64,000 nucleotides of DNA from an uncultured Dokdonia sp. (GTDB lineage Bacteria; Bacteroidota; Bacteroidia; Flavobacteriales; Flavobacteriaceae), in contig CANNDF010000002.1 of NCBI GenBank assembly GCA_947503305.1, positions 124,001 to 188,000 of the forward strand. Reading direction: 5' to 3'. Made by a program: the position numbers and the translations under genes. How positions within the stretch are numbered: the first letter of the stretch is position 1; each line of letters starts with the position of its first letter. Shown here piece after piece: positions 8,084-18,251 of the stretch. Below the pieces are notes generated by a model, which was not told where the DNA came from, ran no database searches, and saw only the letters and a program-made list of their open reading frames with translations.

Positions 8084-10273
8084 ATGCGAATTAACACTCT
8101 TATCATTGTCATTTTCTTCTTGACAATTCAAACGCTTACAGCACAGAAAAAGTCAATTACTATTTCAGATATTTGGAAAGATCGCACTTTTAGAACAGAA
8201 CGTTTACAAGCATTACACTCAATGGCAAATGGTGTTGAGTATGCTCTTCAAAATTTTGATGCTTCTTCTAGAATTGGTACTGTTGATATATATAATTATG
8301 AGACAGGGCAAAAAGAACGAACTATTGTTAATACGGATAGGATAGATGGACTGGATTATTTTATAGGATATGATTTTGGTCCTAAGGAGAAACAAGTACT
8401 TCTTTCTACAAAAATTAAACAAATTTATAGACGCTCTACCCTCGGAGAGTATTATGTATACCATACAGAAACACAAAAACTCACAAAAATTTCTGATGAT
8501 CTTATACAAGAACCTACATTTTCTCCAGATGGGAGTAAAATAGCCTATGGTAAAGAAAATAATCTTTTTGTTTTTGATATAGAGAGTGGAGCTACACAGC
8601 AGATCACTTCTGACGGAAAGAAGAATCATATTATTAATGGAATTACAGACTGGGTGTATGAAGAGGAGTTTAGTTTTGTACGTGCATTTGATTGGAATGC
8701 AGACGGGACTAAAATAGCGTACATACGTTTTGACGAAAGTGAAGTTCCAGAGTTTTCTATGGATGTATATGGAGAAGAATTATATCAGACACAGCAGGTC
8801 TTTAAATACCCTAAAGCGGGTGAGGCCAATGCAAAAGTAAGTCTACATGTACATTATCTACCTCAGCCTGGTACACGACCTATTACATCAAGAGAAGTAG
8901 ATTTGGTTTCTAATGAAGGGTATTATATTCCTAGAATTAAGTGGTCTAAAGACCCTAATGTGTTGGCAGTACAAACCCTTAATAGACATCAGGACGATTT
9001 ACGCCTTGTTTTATACAATGCACAGACGAATGAGGCTACATTAGCCATACAAGATAAGGACGAGGCCTATGTAGATGTTACAGATAATCTTACATTTTTG
9101 GAAGATAATAGCTTTATATGGACCAGCGAGAGAGATGGGTGGAACCATATCTATCATTACAATGATGACGGTACGTTAATTAATCAGGTAACATCGGGAG
9201 ACTGGGAAGTAACCGATTACTATGGATATGATGCTACTACAAATCGTATTTTTTATCAAAGTACAGAAAATGGATCTATAAACCGAGGGGTATATGCTAT
9301 TAAACTTAACGGTAAAAAGAAAACACCACTGACAGTCACTGTAGGAACAAATAGTGCCGATTTTAGCGCTGACTTTACTTATTTTATCAATGCATATAGT
9401 GATACCAAAACACCTTGGCGCTTTACGTTACATGAAGCTAGAAGTGGTAAAATAATAAAAACAATTAAAGATAATCAGGCATTACAAACATTGTACAGTG
9501 ATTATAAAGTATCTCCTAAAGAGTTTTTTACAATTGATATTAATGGAGAGCAGCTTAATGCCTATATGATCAAACCTTTAGATTTTGATGCAACTCAAAA
9601 ATATCCACTATTTATGTATCAATATTCTGGGCCTGGCTCTCAAACGGTTAAAAATAGCTGGGGCGGATCTAATGATTATTGGTTTCAAATGCTTGCTCAA
9701 GAAGGATATATAGTAGTAAGTGTAGATCCTCGGGGGACAGGGCTTAAAGGAAGAGATTTTAAAAAAATGACTCAAAAAGAGTTAGGTAAATATGAAGTGC
9801 AAGATCAAATAAGCGCTGCTCAGGAACTGGGAAAAAGACCCTATATAGATGCAGATCGTATTGGGATATGGGGATGGAGTTATGGAGGATTTATGGCTGC
9901 AAATTGTCTTTTCCAAGGAGCAGATACTTTTTCAATGGCTATTGCAGTAGCTCCAGTTACTTCATGGCGTTTTTACGATACTATTTATACAGAACGGTAT
10001 ATGCAAACCCCTCAGGAAAATCCAACAGGATATGATAATAACTCTCCTTTGAGCCATGTATCAAAACTAAAAGGTGATTTTATGCTTGTTCATGGAAGTG
10101 CAGATGATAATGTTCATGTACAAAATACAACACGACTAGTAGAAGCATTAGTACAGGCAGACAAACAATTTACGTATTTCAATTATCCCGATAAAAATCA
10201 TGGGATTTATGGAGGAAATACACGATATCATCTATACAAAATGATGACTCATTTTATAAAAGAGAAACTATAA
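8084..10273 (+). CDS. S9B dipeptidyl-peptidase IV
   Basis: The 729-residue protein carries a signal peptide (about residues 1-20, ending LTAQ), a DPPIV-type beta-propeller (about 40-480) and an alpha/beta-hydrolase domain. The catalytic serine is in GWSYGGF, the aspartate in HGSADDNVH and the histidine in DKNHGIYGG. The motif DWVYEEEF holds the paired glutamates that bind the substrate N-terminus in DPP4. The enzyme releases X-Pro dipeptides in the periplasm. Two POT peptide transporters follow directly, which suggests joint use of proline-rich peptides. Confidence 0.93.
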   Translation: MRINTLIIVIFFLTIQTLTAQKKSITISDIWKDRTFRTERLQALHSMANGVEYALQNFDASSRIGTVDIYNYETGQKERTIVNTDRIDGLDYFIGYDFGPKEKQVLLSTKIKQIYRRSTLGEYYVYHTETQKLTKISDDLIQEPTFSPDGSKIAYGKENNLFVFDIESGATQQITSDGKKNHIINGITDWVYEEEFSFVRAFDWNADGTKIAYIRFDESEVPEFSMDVYGEELYQTQQVFKYPKAGEANAKVSLHVHYLPQPGTRPITSREVDLVSNEGYYIPRIKWSKDPNVLAVQTLNRHQDDLRLVLYNAQTNEATLAIQDKDEAYVDVTDNLTFLEDNSFIWTSERDGWNHIYHYNDDGTLINQVTSGDWEVTDYYGYDATTNRIFYQSTENGSINRGVYAIKLNGKKKTPLTVTVGTNSADFSADFTYFINAYSDTKTPWRFTLHEARSGKIIKTIKDNQALQTLYSDYKVSPKEFFTIDINGEQLNAYMIKPLDFDATQKYPLFMYQYSGPGSQTVKNSWGGSNDYWFQMLAQEGYIVVSVDPRGTGLKGRDFKKMTQKELGKYEVQDQISAAQELGKRPYIDADRIGIWGWSYGGFMAANCLFQGADTFSMAIAVAPVTSWRFYDTIYTERYMQTPQENPTGYDNNSPLSHVSKLKGDFMLVHGSADDNVHVQNTTRLVEALVQADKQFTYFNYPDKNHGIYGGNTRYHLYKMMTHFIKEKL

Positions 10274-10308
10274 ACTAACTAACCAAATTATTAATTAACA
10301 CAAAATAT

Positions 10309-11691
10309 ATGTCAGCAAAAGCAATACACCAAAAAGAACTATTTGGACATCCAATAGGTCTTTACGTTTTATTTTTCACTGAAATGTGGGAGCGTTTTTC
10401 TTATTATGGTATGAGAGCTATTCTTGTATTATATCTTGTGGCAGAAGCCACAGCAGATAATCCAGGTCTAGGTTGGTCTAATGGAGAAGCATTATCATTA
10501 TATGGGACATATACAATGCTTGTGTATGTGGCTTCAATACCTGGAGGTATTATTGCCGATAAGCTTCTCGGACAAAGAAAGTCTGTATTGTTAGGAGGGC
10601 TATTATTAGTTGCTGGTCATAGTATTTTAGCTATAGAACAATTATGGGCATTCTATTCTGGTTTGGGTCTTATTATATCTGGTGTAGGTATGCTTAAGCC
10701 AAATATTTCAACCATGGTAGGCGGTTTGTATAAAAAAGGCGATATCCGTCGTGATAAAGGATTTACCATCTTTTATATAGGAATAAATGTAGGAGCTTTT
10801 CTGTCTAGTTTGATTGTTGGGTACGTAGGAGAAGTATATGGATGGCATTATGGATTTGGTTTAGCTGGTATTGGAATGGCATTAGGTCTTATTCAATACG
10901 TTGTAGGTCAAAAACACTTAAAACATGTCGGTAATTATTTAGGGTCTTCAAAAAATGAAGAAGAGAAAGCAGCTATGAAAGCGCCTTTGACAAAGATTGA
11001 AAAAGATAGAATAGTTGTTCTTTTTATTTCATTTTTATTAGTAATTGTTTTTTGGGGTGCTTTTGAACAGGCTGGGGGCTTAATGAATATTTATGCAAAA
11101 GATAATACAAATAGGATGCTAATGGGATTTGAAGTTCCAGCTTCTTGGTTCCAATCTCTTAATGCAATGTTTATTATATTTTTAGGTACCACAGTAGCTG
11201 CATATTGGGCAAATAGAAAGCTAAAAGGTAAACTGTCTACTTCATTATTTAAAATGATTCTTGGTCTTATAATAATGGGAACTGGATTCTTTTTTATGTC
11301 TGCTGCTTCTTCTCAGTTTGAAAGCACAGGTTCTTCGGCTATGTTTTGGTTAGTACTTGCGTACCTATTTCATACAATAGGTGAATTGTGTATATCACCT
11401 GTTGCATTATCATATATAACTAAACTGGCTCCAGTTAAATATGCATCTATTATGATGGGGGTATACTTTGCAATGACAGGATTTGGAAATAAACTAGCAG
11501 GATTACTTGGAGAAGCTTCTGAAAAATTAGGAGAGTTTACAATTTTTACAGGAATTGCTGGATTTTGTGTAGTCTTTGGAATTCTAATAATGATCTTCCG
11601 TAAAAAGTTAGAATATTTAACTCATGGTGCAGAAGATAACGAACGTATCATTAATGATGAGGCTGAGGGTTTTGAATTAGCAGATAACTAA
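10309..11691 (+). CDS. POT-family proton/peptide symporter 1
   Basis: The 460-residue membrane protein has the POT signatures: FFTEMWERFSYYGMRAIL in the first helix and the FYIGINVGAF motif of helix 5. About twelve to fourteen membrane helices import di- and tripeptides with protons. It starts 35 bases after the DPP-IV gene and is followed 12 bases later by a second, related transporter. Length is at the short end of the family, lacking the extra two-helix insertion seen in its neighbour. Confidence 0.92.
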   Translation: MSAKAIHQKELFGHPIGLYVLFFTEMWERFSYYGMRAILVLYLVAEATADNPGLGWSNGEALSLYGTYTMLVYVASIPGGIIADKLLGQRKSVLLGGLLLVAGHSILAIEQLWAFYSGLGLIISGVGMLKPNISTMVGGLYKKGDIRRDKGFTIFYIGINVGAFLSSLIVGYVGEVYGWHYGFGLAGIGMALGLIQYVVGQKHLKHVGNYLGSSKNEEEKAAMKAPLTKIEKDRIVVLFISFLLVIVFWGAFEQAGGLMNIYAKDNTNRMLMGFEVPASWFQSLNAMFIIFLGTTVAAYWANRKLKGKLSTSLFKMILGLIIMGTGFFFMSAASSQFESTGSSAMFWLVLAYLFHTIGELCISPVALSYITKLAPVKYASIMMGVYFAMTGFGNKLAGLLGEASEKLGEFTIFTGIAGFCVVFGILIMIFRKKLEYLTHGAEDNERIINDEAEGFELADN

Positions 11692-11703
11692 AAAAACAGT
11701 ATT

Positions 11704-13461
11704 ATGTCTACAAATTCTACAGATCAGTTTTTTAAAGATAAAGTTTTAGGTCATCCATCAGGTTTATTTGTGCTCTTTTTCACAGAAATGTGGGAACGTT
11801 TTTCCTATTACGGAATGCGTGCAATATTGGTGATTTTTTTAACAGGAGTAATAACAGGTGATAATCCAGGATGGGGTTGGTCTACACCAGCAGCTTTATC
11901 TCTATTAGGAACATACGCTTTATTTGTATACTTAACACCGCTATTAGGCGGTTGGCTTGCAGATAATAAAATAGGATATCGTATGGCAGTTGTTATAGGA
12001 GCTCTATTAATGACGTTAGGGCATGCTTCTATGGCGATAGAAACTCCGACATTCTTATATATAGGTATTGCTCTTTTGATAGTGGGGAATGGTTTTTTTA
12101 AACCTAATATGACTTCAATTATTTCTAAAATGTATGAAGGTCATGATGAGAAGAAAGATGGCGCTTATAATATCTTTTATATGGGAGTTAATGCAGGAGC
12201 ATTTATTGGTATTATGCTTTGTGGATGGGTTGGAGAAAAAGTAGGGTGGAGTTATGGTTTTGGTCTCGCAGGAATCTTTATGTTGTTAGGGATGCTTCAA
12301 TTCTATTTTGCGCAGCCATTATTTGGAAACATAGGAGATAAACCTACAGTAGAATCAAAATCGGCAGAAATAGAAAAAGTTATAGCTGATGGAGTAAAAC
12401 TGAACCATTTTAAAATTATCGATATAGTTTTAATAAGTGTCTTTTTAATTTCAGCGCTTATTTTTATTATAAATGACCCTTTAAGTAAAATAGGAGATAT
12501 TCAAACACTCAATTTTACTGTTGCAGGGATTAGTGATTCTCTATTTTTCGCATTGCTAGCAGCAATTTCTTTTATAGTGTTATTGATCGTACGTATACCG
12601 CGTTATACACGTATTGAACGTGATAGAATGATTGCTTTTGCAATTTTTTGCTTATTTACCGTGTTTTTTTGGGCAGCATTTGAGCAAGCAGCAGGATCGT
12701 TACCATTATATACTAGAGATTTTACCAATCGTCTTTTAGAGGGTGGAGCCGCAACAGCATTTAAAATTGTAGACTTAGTTGTTACAGTTGTACCATTACT
12801 AGTTATAACTTATGTGTTACTAAGTTTATTTAGAAAAACGTTCAAAAGAATAAGCCTCTCAAATATAATATTGGGCATTAGCTTTATTATTGTTTGGGCA
12901 ATTGTGATCTATAAACTATACATAGAGTTTCAATCTAGTCAAACAGAAATACCTGTTACTTGGTTTGCTATTTTGAATTCATTATTCATAATCATGTTTG
13001 CTCCATTGTTTACAAAATGGTGGGACAGTAAGTATAATCCACCAGCCTCTGTAAAATATTTTCTCGGTTTATTTTTATTAGGATTAGGTTTTGCTTTTTT
13101 AGCCTTTGGAGCTAGAGATGTTGTCGCCGGTGCTAAAACGGCAAGTTTAAGTATGGCTTGGTTAGTTTTTGCCTATCTTTTTCATACACTAGGAGAATTA
13201 TGCTTATCACCTATGGGGCTATCTTATTTGAGTAAATTAATTCCAGCAAGAATGATAGCATTAATGTTTGGAGTATATTATTTAGCAATTGCCATCGGAA
13301 ATAAATTAGCTCATTATGTAGGTGGAGATATAGAAAATATTACACAAGAACGAGGTCTTTCTGGATTCTTTTTGATATTTACACTTATCCCTATAGGATT
13401 AGGTGTTGTTTCGTTACTCTTACATCCATTACTTAAAAAGTTAATGCATGGTGTTAAATAA
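11704..13461 (+). CDS. POT-family proton/peptide symporter 2
   Basis: The 585-residue protein shares the FFTEMWERFSYYGMRAIL signature and the FYMGVNAGAF motif with its upstream neighbour but carries an extra hydrophobic insertion of about 100 residues in the middle, as in longer bacterial POT proteins. The pair probably arose by an old duplication and may differ in peptide preference. The DPP-IV, POT1, POT2 run looks like one operon, closed by the hairpin at 13487. Confidence 0.92.
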   Translation: MSTNSTDQFFKDKVLGHPSGLFVLFFTEMWERFSYYGMRAILVIFLTGVITGDNPGWGWSTPAALSLLGTYALFVYLTPLLGGWLADNKIGYRMAVVIGALLMTLGHASMAIETPTFLYIGIALLIVGNGFFKPNMTSIISKMYEGHDEKKDGAYNIFYMGVNAGAFIGIMLCGWVGEKVGWSYGFGLAGIFMLLGMLQFYFAQPLFGNIGDKPTVESKSAEIEKVIADGVKLNHFKIIDIVLISVFLISALIFIINDPLSKIGDIQTLNFTVAGISDSLFFALLAAISFIVLLIVRIPRYTRIERDRMIAFAIFCLFTVFFWAAFEQAAGSLPLYTRDFTNRLLEGGAATAFKIVDLVVTVVPLLVITYVLLSLFRKTFKRISLSNIILGISFIIVWAIVIYKLYIEFQSSQTEIPVTWFAILNSLFIIMFAPLFTKWWDSKYNPPASVKYFLGLFLLGLGFAFLAFGARDVVAGAKTASLSMAWLVFAYLFHTLGELCLSPMGLSYLSKLIPARMIALMFGVYYLAIAIGNKLAHYVGGDIENITQERGLSGFFLIFTLIPIGLGVVSLLLHPLLKKLMHGVK

Positions 13462-13486
13462 TCATTATACGAATAAAACATATAAA

Positions 13487-13514
13487 AACGTTCCTTATCT
13501 TGGAACGTTTTTTG
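13487..13514 (+). terminator. Terminator of the peptide-use operon
   Basis: Stem AACGTTCC / GGAACGTT with a seven-base loop and a run of T, 26 bases after the stop of the second transporter. Confidence 0.85.
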
Positions 13515-13555
13515 TTTGTAAGGGTATTAGAAACAGATAGACTTAGGTTAAAATT

Positions 13556-14104
13556 ATGATTATGAAGAATCTTTTATACATACTCACCTTTATAATAACA
13601 GGGAGTACTACAATAGGGCAGGAGATCAACTGGATGACTTTTGACGAAGCGCTAGCGGCTCAAAAAGAGAACCCAAAGAAAATCATTGTAGATGCATATA
13701 CAGATTGGTGTGGCCCCTGTAAACTCATGGACAGAAATACATTTCAGAATAAGTCAGTCGTTGCGTTTATCAATAAACATTATTACGCAGTAAAATTTAA
13801 TGCAGAGGGTACTGAAGAAGTGAACTACTTAGGAAATGTATATACAAATCCAAGACATGACCCTAATCGTAGAGGCCGTAATAGCCAGCATGAATTTGCA
13901 AGAGCTATGAAAGTACGTGGATATCCAAGTATTGTATTTTTTGATGCACAAGGATATTATATCCAACCTGTAGTGGGGTATCATTCTCCAAGACAGTTAG
14001 AGATCTATTTAAAAATGATCGAGAATGATGATTATCTGGAGCTTACTACTGATGAAAAGTGGAAAGAATATCAAGATACTTTTGAGCATACATTTGGAGA
14101 GTAG
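13556..14104 (+). CDS. Thioredoxin-like exported protein
   Basis: The 182-residue protein has a signal peptide ending near GSTTIGQ and a thioredoxin domain with the active-site motif WCGPCK (about residues 50-55), followed by the cis-proline region GYPSIVFF. It probably reduces or isomerises disulfides in the periplasm. A second ATG six bases downstream (13562, MKNLLYIL) is an equally good start. It sits alone, converging on comEC. Confidence 0.87.
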   Translation: MIMKNLLYILTFIITGSTTIGQEINWMTFDEALAAQKENPKKIIVDAYTDWCGPCKLMDRNTFQNKSVVAFINKHYYAVKFNAEGTEEVNYLGNVYTNPRHDPNRRGRNSQHEFARAMKVRGYPSIVFFDAQGYYIQPVVGYHSPRQLEIYLKMIENDDYLELTTDEKWKEYQDTFEHTFGE

Positions 14105-14113
14105 TAGTACTTT

Positions 14114-16138
14114 CTATTCAATACTAAAAGCTCCCTTTTCATACGTGCTGTGAAAAGGGATTTTTCTTTTTAGACAGGTGGATTTCCATCGTATAATATC
14201 ACTTTTATAATTTGTTCCATCTGCAATAATAATCGCTTTAGGATAGTAATCAATCATACGTTCCAGATTAATATTAGGAGACTGAGAGAGTAAAATATAT
14301 GCTGGCTGTGCTTTAGGAATTTGGTATACACCTAAGCTGTCTATAACGAGTAGTTGTTGTTGTTTAAAGAAAAAGTAATTAGACATTGCTTGGACTTTAA
14401 TCGTATGTATAGAAAATTGATCTTTATAGGATTTGACGCGACTATCTTTTTTATGATCATAAAGAGAATCGGGGGTATATAGCGTTAGAGTATGCCCTGT
14501 ATACATTCCAATAAGGGATTGTTTATTCGTTTGAAAAATAGTGATGTGCCCTTTTTGAGGATATGCTTTTTCATAAAGTAAAATAGTGCTACTAGTTATA
14601 ATTACTATTGCTAGTAGGATACATTTTTGAAAACGATATTTCTGTAAAATAGAAATACATAATACAATGACTAAGTAATAAGAAAGCATTACAGAAAGCG
14701 ACAATGATATGTGAGAAACAATAAAAGTATCTTGAGATGCAACCCATGCTATAAAGGAATTTAGCATATCAATCGTTTTTCCATAATACATTGCTAGGAT
14801 ATCAGGTAGTATATCTAGACTGGCTAATATGAGTATAATAACTCCTATGGATATAAGGATTCCTAGAAATGGGAGAATAACACTATTAGAAATCAAAAAT
14901 AATCCGGGCAATTGATGGAAGTAGAATATAGAAAGTGGCAATACTCCTAATTGTGCAGCGACAGTAACAGTTATCGTACCCCATAAAATTCGTAAGATAT
15001 AGTTATGAGGGGTATAAAATCTATATAACCATGGCTGTATCCATAATATGGCAATTACGGCTATATAACTTAGTTGAAAGCCTATATGATACAGTAAACT
15101 AGGGTCTATTAATAGTAGTATAAGTGCTGAAAAAATAACAGCATTATGGCTCTCTTTCTTTCCACCTAAAGCCGTACCTAATTCTAAAAAACTAAACATA
15201 GTTGCGGCTCGTAATACAGAAGGAGAACCACCAGTAATACATGCAAAACACCAAATTGCAATAATGATAACCCCTGACCGAACCCAACGTAATCTATATC
15301 CAGAAATAAGTCGGGTACTAAGCCTAAGCAATAATAATATAATCCCCACATGTAGTCCAGATACAGCAAGAATATGCATCATTCCAGCACGAGCATACTG
15401 TACATTTATTTCGGTATCGATATCTTGTCGTTGTCCTAATAAAAGTGCTTGCATAATAGCAAGCTGACTTTTTGTAAATGAATAGTTGTTGAGTTTTTTT
15501 AGTACGCTTTCGCGAAAGCGAGATGCCCATACCTTACTTCCTTTTGAAGTATGAGAAGTCAGAAGTAACTCATGATGTTTTATATAAATTTGACCATAAA
15601 TATGATTTCTTTTTAAATAAGCCCCATAATCAAATTGGTAAGGGTTTTTAGGTATTGGGACATCTACAATAGCAGAACGTGCATAATACCATTCACCTAT
15701 ACTTGGTAGCTTGTTTATACTGTCTTTATTGATGTTTAAAAGTAATTTACCTGTAGATTTTAAACTATCTAGTTGGTATAATGCCACAATGTATTTATGG
15801 TGATATCGAGAAGGTTTTAACACTTCTTCTATAGAAAAAAGTAATGTTTGCGGTTTTTGTGTAGGTTGATGTATATAATGTGTTTGTACTCGTAAAGGGT
15901 CTGCTCTATATACAGATAAAATGCCTATAAAAAAGAATAGGGCTATTAAAGTAAGCCCAAAAAGAAGAGATGCAACTTGACTCATATAAGCCAATCTGTT
16001 GTATATAATTAATGATATTAAAAGAAATAGAATAGCAATCCATACCCATACGATAGGAACCGTAAAAAAAGAAGTGCTTAAAATACCAACAAGTACTGCA
16101 AGCGTAGCTGTAAGAATAGGAATATTAAACTGTTTCAC
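14114..16138 (-). CDS. comEC: ComEC/Rec2 DNA-uptake channel protein
   Basis: The 674-residue protein has several N-terminal helices, an OB-like segment (about residues 120-185), the ComEC competence domain with the LAVSGLHVGIILLLLRL motif and about seven more helices, then a short C-terminal domain reduced from the metallo-beta-lactamase-like domain seen in full-length ComEC. Family members carry single-stranded DNA across the inner membrane during transformation, which may matter for cassette capture in this genome (inference). A 16-bp copy of the dispersed palindrome lies in the gene at 15505-15520 and is read as RFRES. Confidence 0.9.
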   Translation of the reverse strand: MKQFNIPILTATLAVLVGILSTSFFTVPIVWVWIAILFLLISLIIYNRLAYMSQVASLLFGLTLIALFFFIGILSVYRADPLRVQTHYIHQPTQKPQTLLFSIEEVLKPSRYHHKYIVALYQLDSLKSTGKLLLNINKDSINKLPSIGEWYYARSAIVDVPIPKNPYQFDYGAYLKRNHIYGQIYIKHHELLLTSHTSKGSKVWASRFRESVLKKLNNYSFTKSQLAIMQALLLGQRQDIDTEINVQYARAGMMHILAVSGLHVGIILLLLRLSTRLISGYRLRWVRSGVIIIAIWCFACITGGSPSVLRAATMFSFLELGTALGGKKESHNAVIFSALILLLIDPSLLYHIGFQLSYIAVIAILWIQPWLYRFYTPHNYILRILWGTITVTVAAQLGVLPLSIFYFHQLPGLFLISNSVILPFLGILISIGVIILILASLDILPDILAMYYGKTIDMLNSFIAWVASQDTFIVSHISLSLSVMLSYYLVIVLCISILQKYRFQKCILLAIVIITSSTILLYEKAYPQKGHITIFQTNKQSLIGMYTGHTLTLYTPDSLYDHKKDSRVKSYKDQFSIHTIKVQAMSNYFFFKQQQLLVIDSLGVYQIPKAQPAYILLSQSPNINLERMIDYYPKAIIIADGTNYKSDIIRWKSTCLKRKIPFHSTYEKGAFSIE
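15505..15520. repeat. Dispersed palindrome, 16-bp copy inside comEC
   Basis: CGCTTTCGCGAAAGCG, perfect inverted repeat. It is read in the gene's frame as Arg-Phe-Arg-Glu-Ser, the same frame as the copies in mvaA and the XrtF partner gene. Confidence 0.95.
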
Positions 16139-16232
16139 AAGAAAAATGTTACTTCAGCTTATAACAAATTGGGGTAGTTTAGATAATTAAATGTAAGAAT
16201 TTATTTACAAATTTGTAATTTATTTGTAAGTT

Positions 16233-16706
16233 TTATATAACTCTTCTTGCTTCTACAAAGGCTTTTTTCCAGTAATTTTCATCTAGAGATGATGTGAGTA
16301 CGCCTCTAGAAGTCGTTGAATGAATAAAGTATATCTTTCCGTTTTTTACGGCTGTGACTAATCCTACATGATTGATCTGTCGTTTACTTTTGTTAGTCCT
16401 GAAAAAAACAAGATCTCCTTTTTTAACCTTACTCTTAGTCACCGGCTTTCCTTTTTTTGCCATATCTCTGGAAACTCTCGGCAGTACAATATTTTCTTTT
16501 TGGAAGGCAACATAAATTAAACCCGAACAGTCCATGCCTTTACTGGTAGTTCCTCCAAATTTGTACTTTGTTCCAGAAAAAGCCTGAGCCTGTAAAATAA
16601 TACGCTCAGTTTTATTAGGACCAGAATTTTTATATGATGTTTTTTTTGAACTGCCACATGAAGTAAGAAATAATAAAAGTGAAAAGATGAGTAGTAATTT
16701 TTTCAT
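16233..16706 (-). CDS. NlpC/P60 (C40) peptidase lipoprotein
   Basis: The 157-residue protein starts with a lipoprotein signal (FLTSC, lipidated Cys near residue 17). Its NlpC/P60 domain has the catalytic Cys in GMDCSGLIYVAF, the His in INHVGLVT and the third polar residue in FIHSTTSRGV. It probably cuts peptidoglycan stem peptides at the cell surface or in the periplasm. It lies between comEC and lpxB on the same strand. Confidence 0.9.
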   Translation of the reverse strand: MKKLLLIFSLLLFLTSCGSSKKTSYKNSGPNKTERIILQAQAFSGTKYKFGGTTSKGMDCSGLIYVAFQKENIVLPRVSRDMAKKGKPVTKSKVKKGDLVFFRTNKSKRQINHVGLVTAVKNGKIYFIHSTTSRGVLTSSLDENYWKKAFVEARRVI

Positions 16707-16770
16707 TAAGCTATAGATTGAGGTATAACAAATATGAGAAAAATAAGACAGCTATAAAAACAACTACACC

Positions 16771-17901
16771 TTAGTTAGATTCTTTCTTTTTTATGGATGT
16801 AGCTTCTACAATATGTTTTGCAGTTTTAGCACTTGCTCCTTTACCTCCTAATTTTTGTTCTAAGTCATAGTATTCTAGAAATAATGATGCTCGATGGTAA
16901 TCGTCAAGTATCTGTGATAATGCAGCCTTAAGAGTTTTGGTTGTAAATTCATTTTGGATAAGCTCGGTTACTACGGCTTTATTCATAATAAGATTCACAA
17001 GCGAGATATAGTCTAATTTGATAATACGTTTTGCAATCTCGTAAGATATGCGACTTCCTTTATAACAAACTACTTGAGGGACTTTAAAAAGAGCTGTTTC
17101 TAGTGTGGCAGTACCAGAGGTGACCAATGCAGCATTTGCAAGACTTAAGATGTCATATGTCTTATTCATGATTAAGTGAACTTGACTATCGGTAAGAAAA
17201 GGAGCGTAAAATTCAGGGTCTTGACTTGGAGCTCCAGCGATCACAAATTGATATTCTGAATAGTCGGGAACGACACTTAACATGACGCGCAACATAGCAT
17301 TGATTTCTTGTTTGCGGCTACCGGGTAACAATGCAATTATAGGTCTTTCATCAAGACCATGCTCTTTGATAAAACTATCTGGGTTTACTTGTTTTCGTCC
17401 AGAAATAGCATCTATAAGTGGGTGGCCTACAAAATGCACAGGGTAGGAATATTTTGCATAAAATCGCTCTACAAAAGGCAATATTACATACATATGATCT
17501 ATAGTCGCTTTGATCGTTTTTACACGACCTGCTCTTGAAGCCCATACTTGAGGGCTTATATAATAGTGTGTAGTATACCCATTAGGTTTTGCCCATTTTG
17601 CAATACGTAAATTAAAACCAGAATTATCTATGAAGATAAGTGCATCCGGATTGAAGGCTTGGATGTCTTTCTTACACGTATTTATAAAGCCTAAAATTTT
17701 CAGTAAATTTTTTATGACTTCTATAAACCCCATAAATGCCCTCTCTTTATAATGAGTGACTAGAATTCCTCCTACTTCCTGCATAAGATCACCTCCCCAA
17801 AAACGGATGTCTGCTTCAGGATCTTCATGAAAAATGGCCTTCATAAGGTTAGATCCATGTAAGTCACCACTAGCTTCTCCTACAAGTATATAGTACTTCA
17901 C
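16771..17901 (-). CDS. lpxB: Lipid-A-disaccharide synthase
   Basis: The 376-residue protein begins MKYYILVGEASGDLHGSNL, the LpxB N-terminal signature, and has the GHPLID and ALLPGSRKQEI motifs of this GT19 glycosyltransferase. It joins UDP-diacylglucosamine to lipid X to form the lipid A disaccharide at the inner face of the inner membrane. It lies one base downstream of a small membrane protein gene and in series with surE, an arrangement frequent in Bacteroidota. Confidence 0.95.
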   Translation of the reverse strand: MKYYILVGEASGDLHGSNLMKAIFHEDPEADIRFWGGDLMQEVGGILVTHYKERAFMGFIEVIKNLLKILGFINTCKKDIQAFNPDALIFIDNSGFNLRIAKWAKPNGYTTHYYISPQVWASRAGRVKTIKATIDHMYVILPFVERFYAKYSYPVHFVGHPLIDAISGRKQVNPDSFIKEHGLDERPIIALLPGSRKQEINAMLRVMLSVVPDYSEYQFVIAGAPSQDPEFYAPFLTDSQVHLIMNKTYDILSLANAALVTSGTATLETALFKVPQVVCYKGSRISYEIAKRIIKLDYISLVNLIMNKAVVTELIQNEFTTKTLKAALSQILDDYHRASLFLEYYDLEQKLGGKGASAKTAKHIVEATSIKKKESN

Positions 17902-17902
17902 A

Positions 17903-18181
17903 TTATAAAAATTTACGAATCATAACAGCAATAGCAATAATGACTGTGATTAAAAGAACGCCACGAGCGCGATAATCTTGCTTTTTCTTAATATAAATAA
18001 AAAACACGACTAGATTTAAGATAGCACCTAATGTCACAATTTTCCCAAAATACCCTTCGGTCATCGATTTTTGAATAGTGATATCAAAGTTATCTTTTGA
18101 AAATGCAACTATGTACAGATAGATGCCCAACGCATTTGCAATTAATCCGCTAATAATTCCTATAATAATGTCTTTTTTCAT
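17903..18181 (-). CDS. Small three-helix membrane protein
   Basis: This 92-residue protein has about three hydrophobic segments (residues 5-28, 48-66, 75-90) and no domain I recognise. It sits between surE and lpxB on the same strand with only one base to lpxB, so it is almost certainly co-transcribed with lipid A synthesis. Confidence 0.75.
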   Translation of the reverse strand: MKKDIIIGIISGLIANALGIYLYIVAFSKDNFDITIQKSMTEGYFGKIVTLGAILNLVVFFIYIKKKQDYRARGVLLITVIIAIAVMIRKFL

Positions 18182-18251
18182 GTGCGTTATATGATCTAAC
18201 GTTTCTTAGAATGTAAAAGTAATGAACCTTTTTTTGTTACTATCGAGAAGA

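Noticed and set aside
8219-8629. Open frame of 136 codons on the minus strand within the DPP-IV gene
   Set aside because: It lies wholly over the propeller part of a clear gene, has no start context, and its product is low-complexity and unlike any protein I know.
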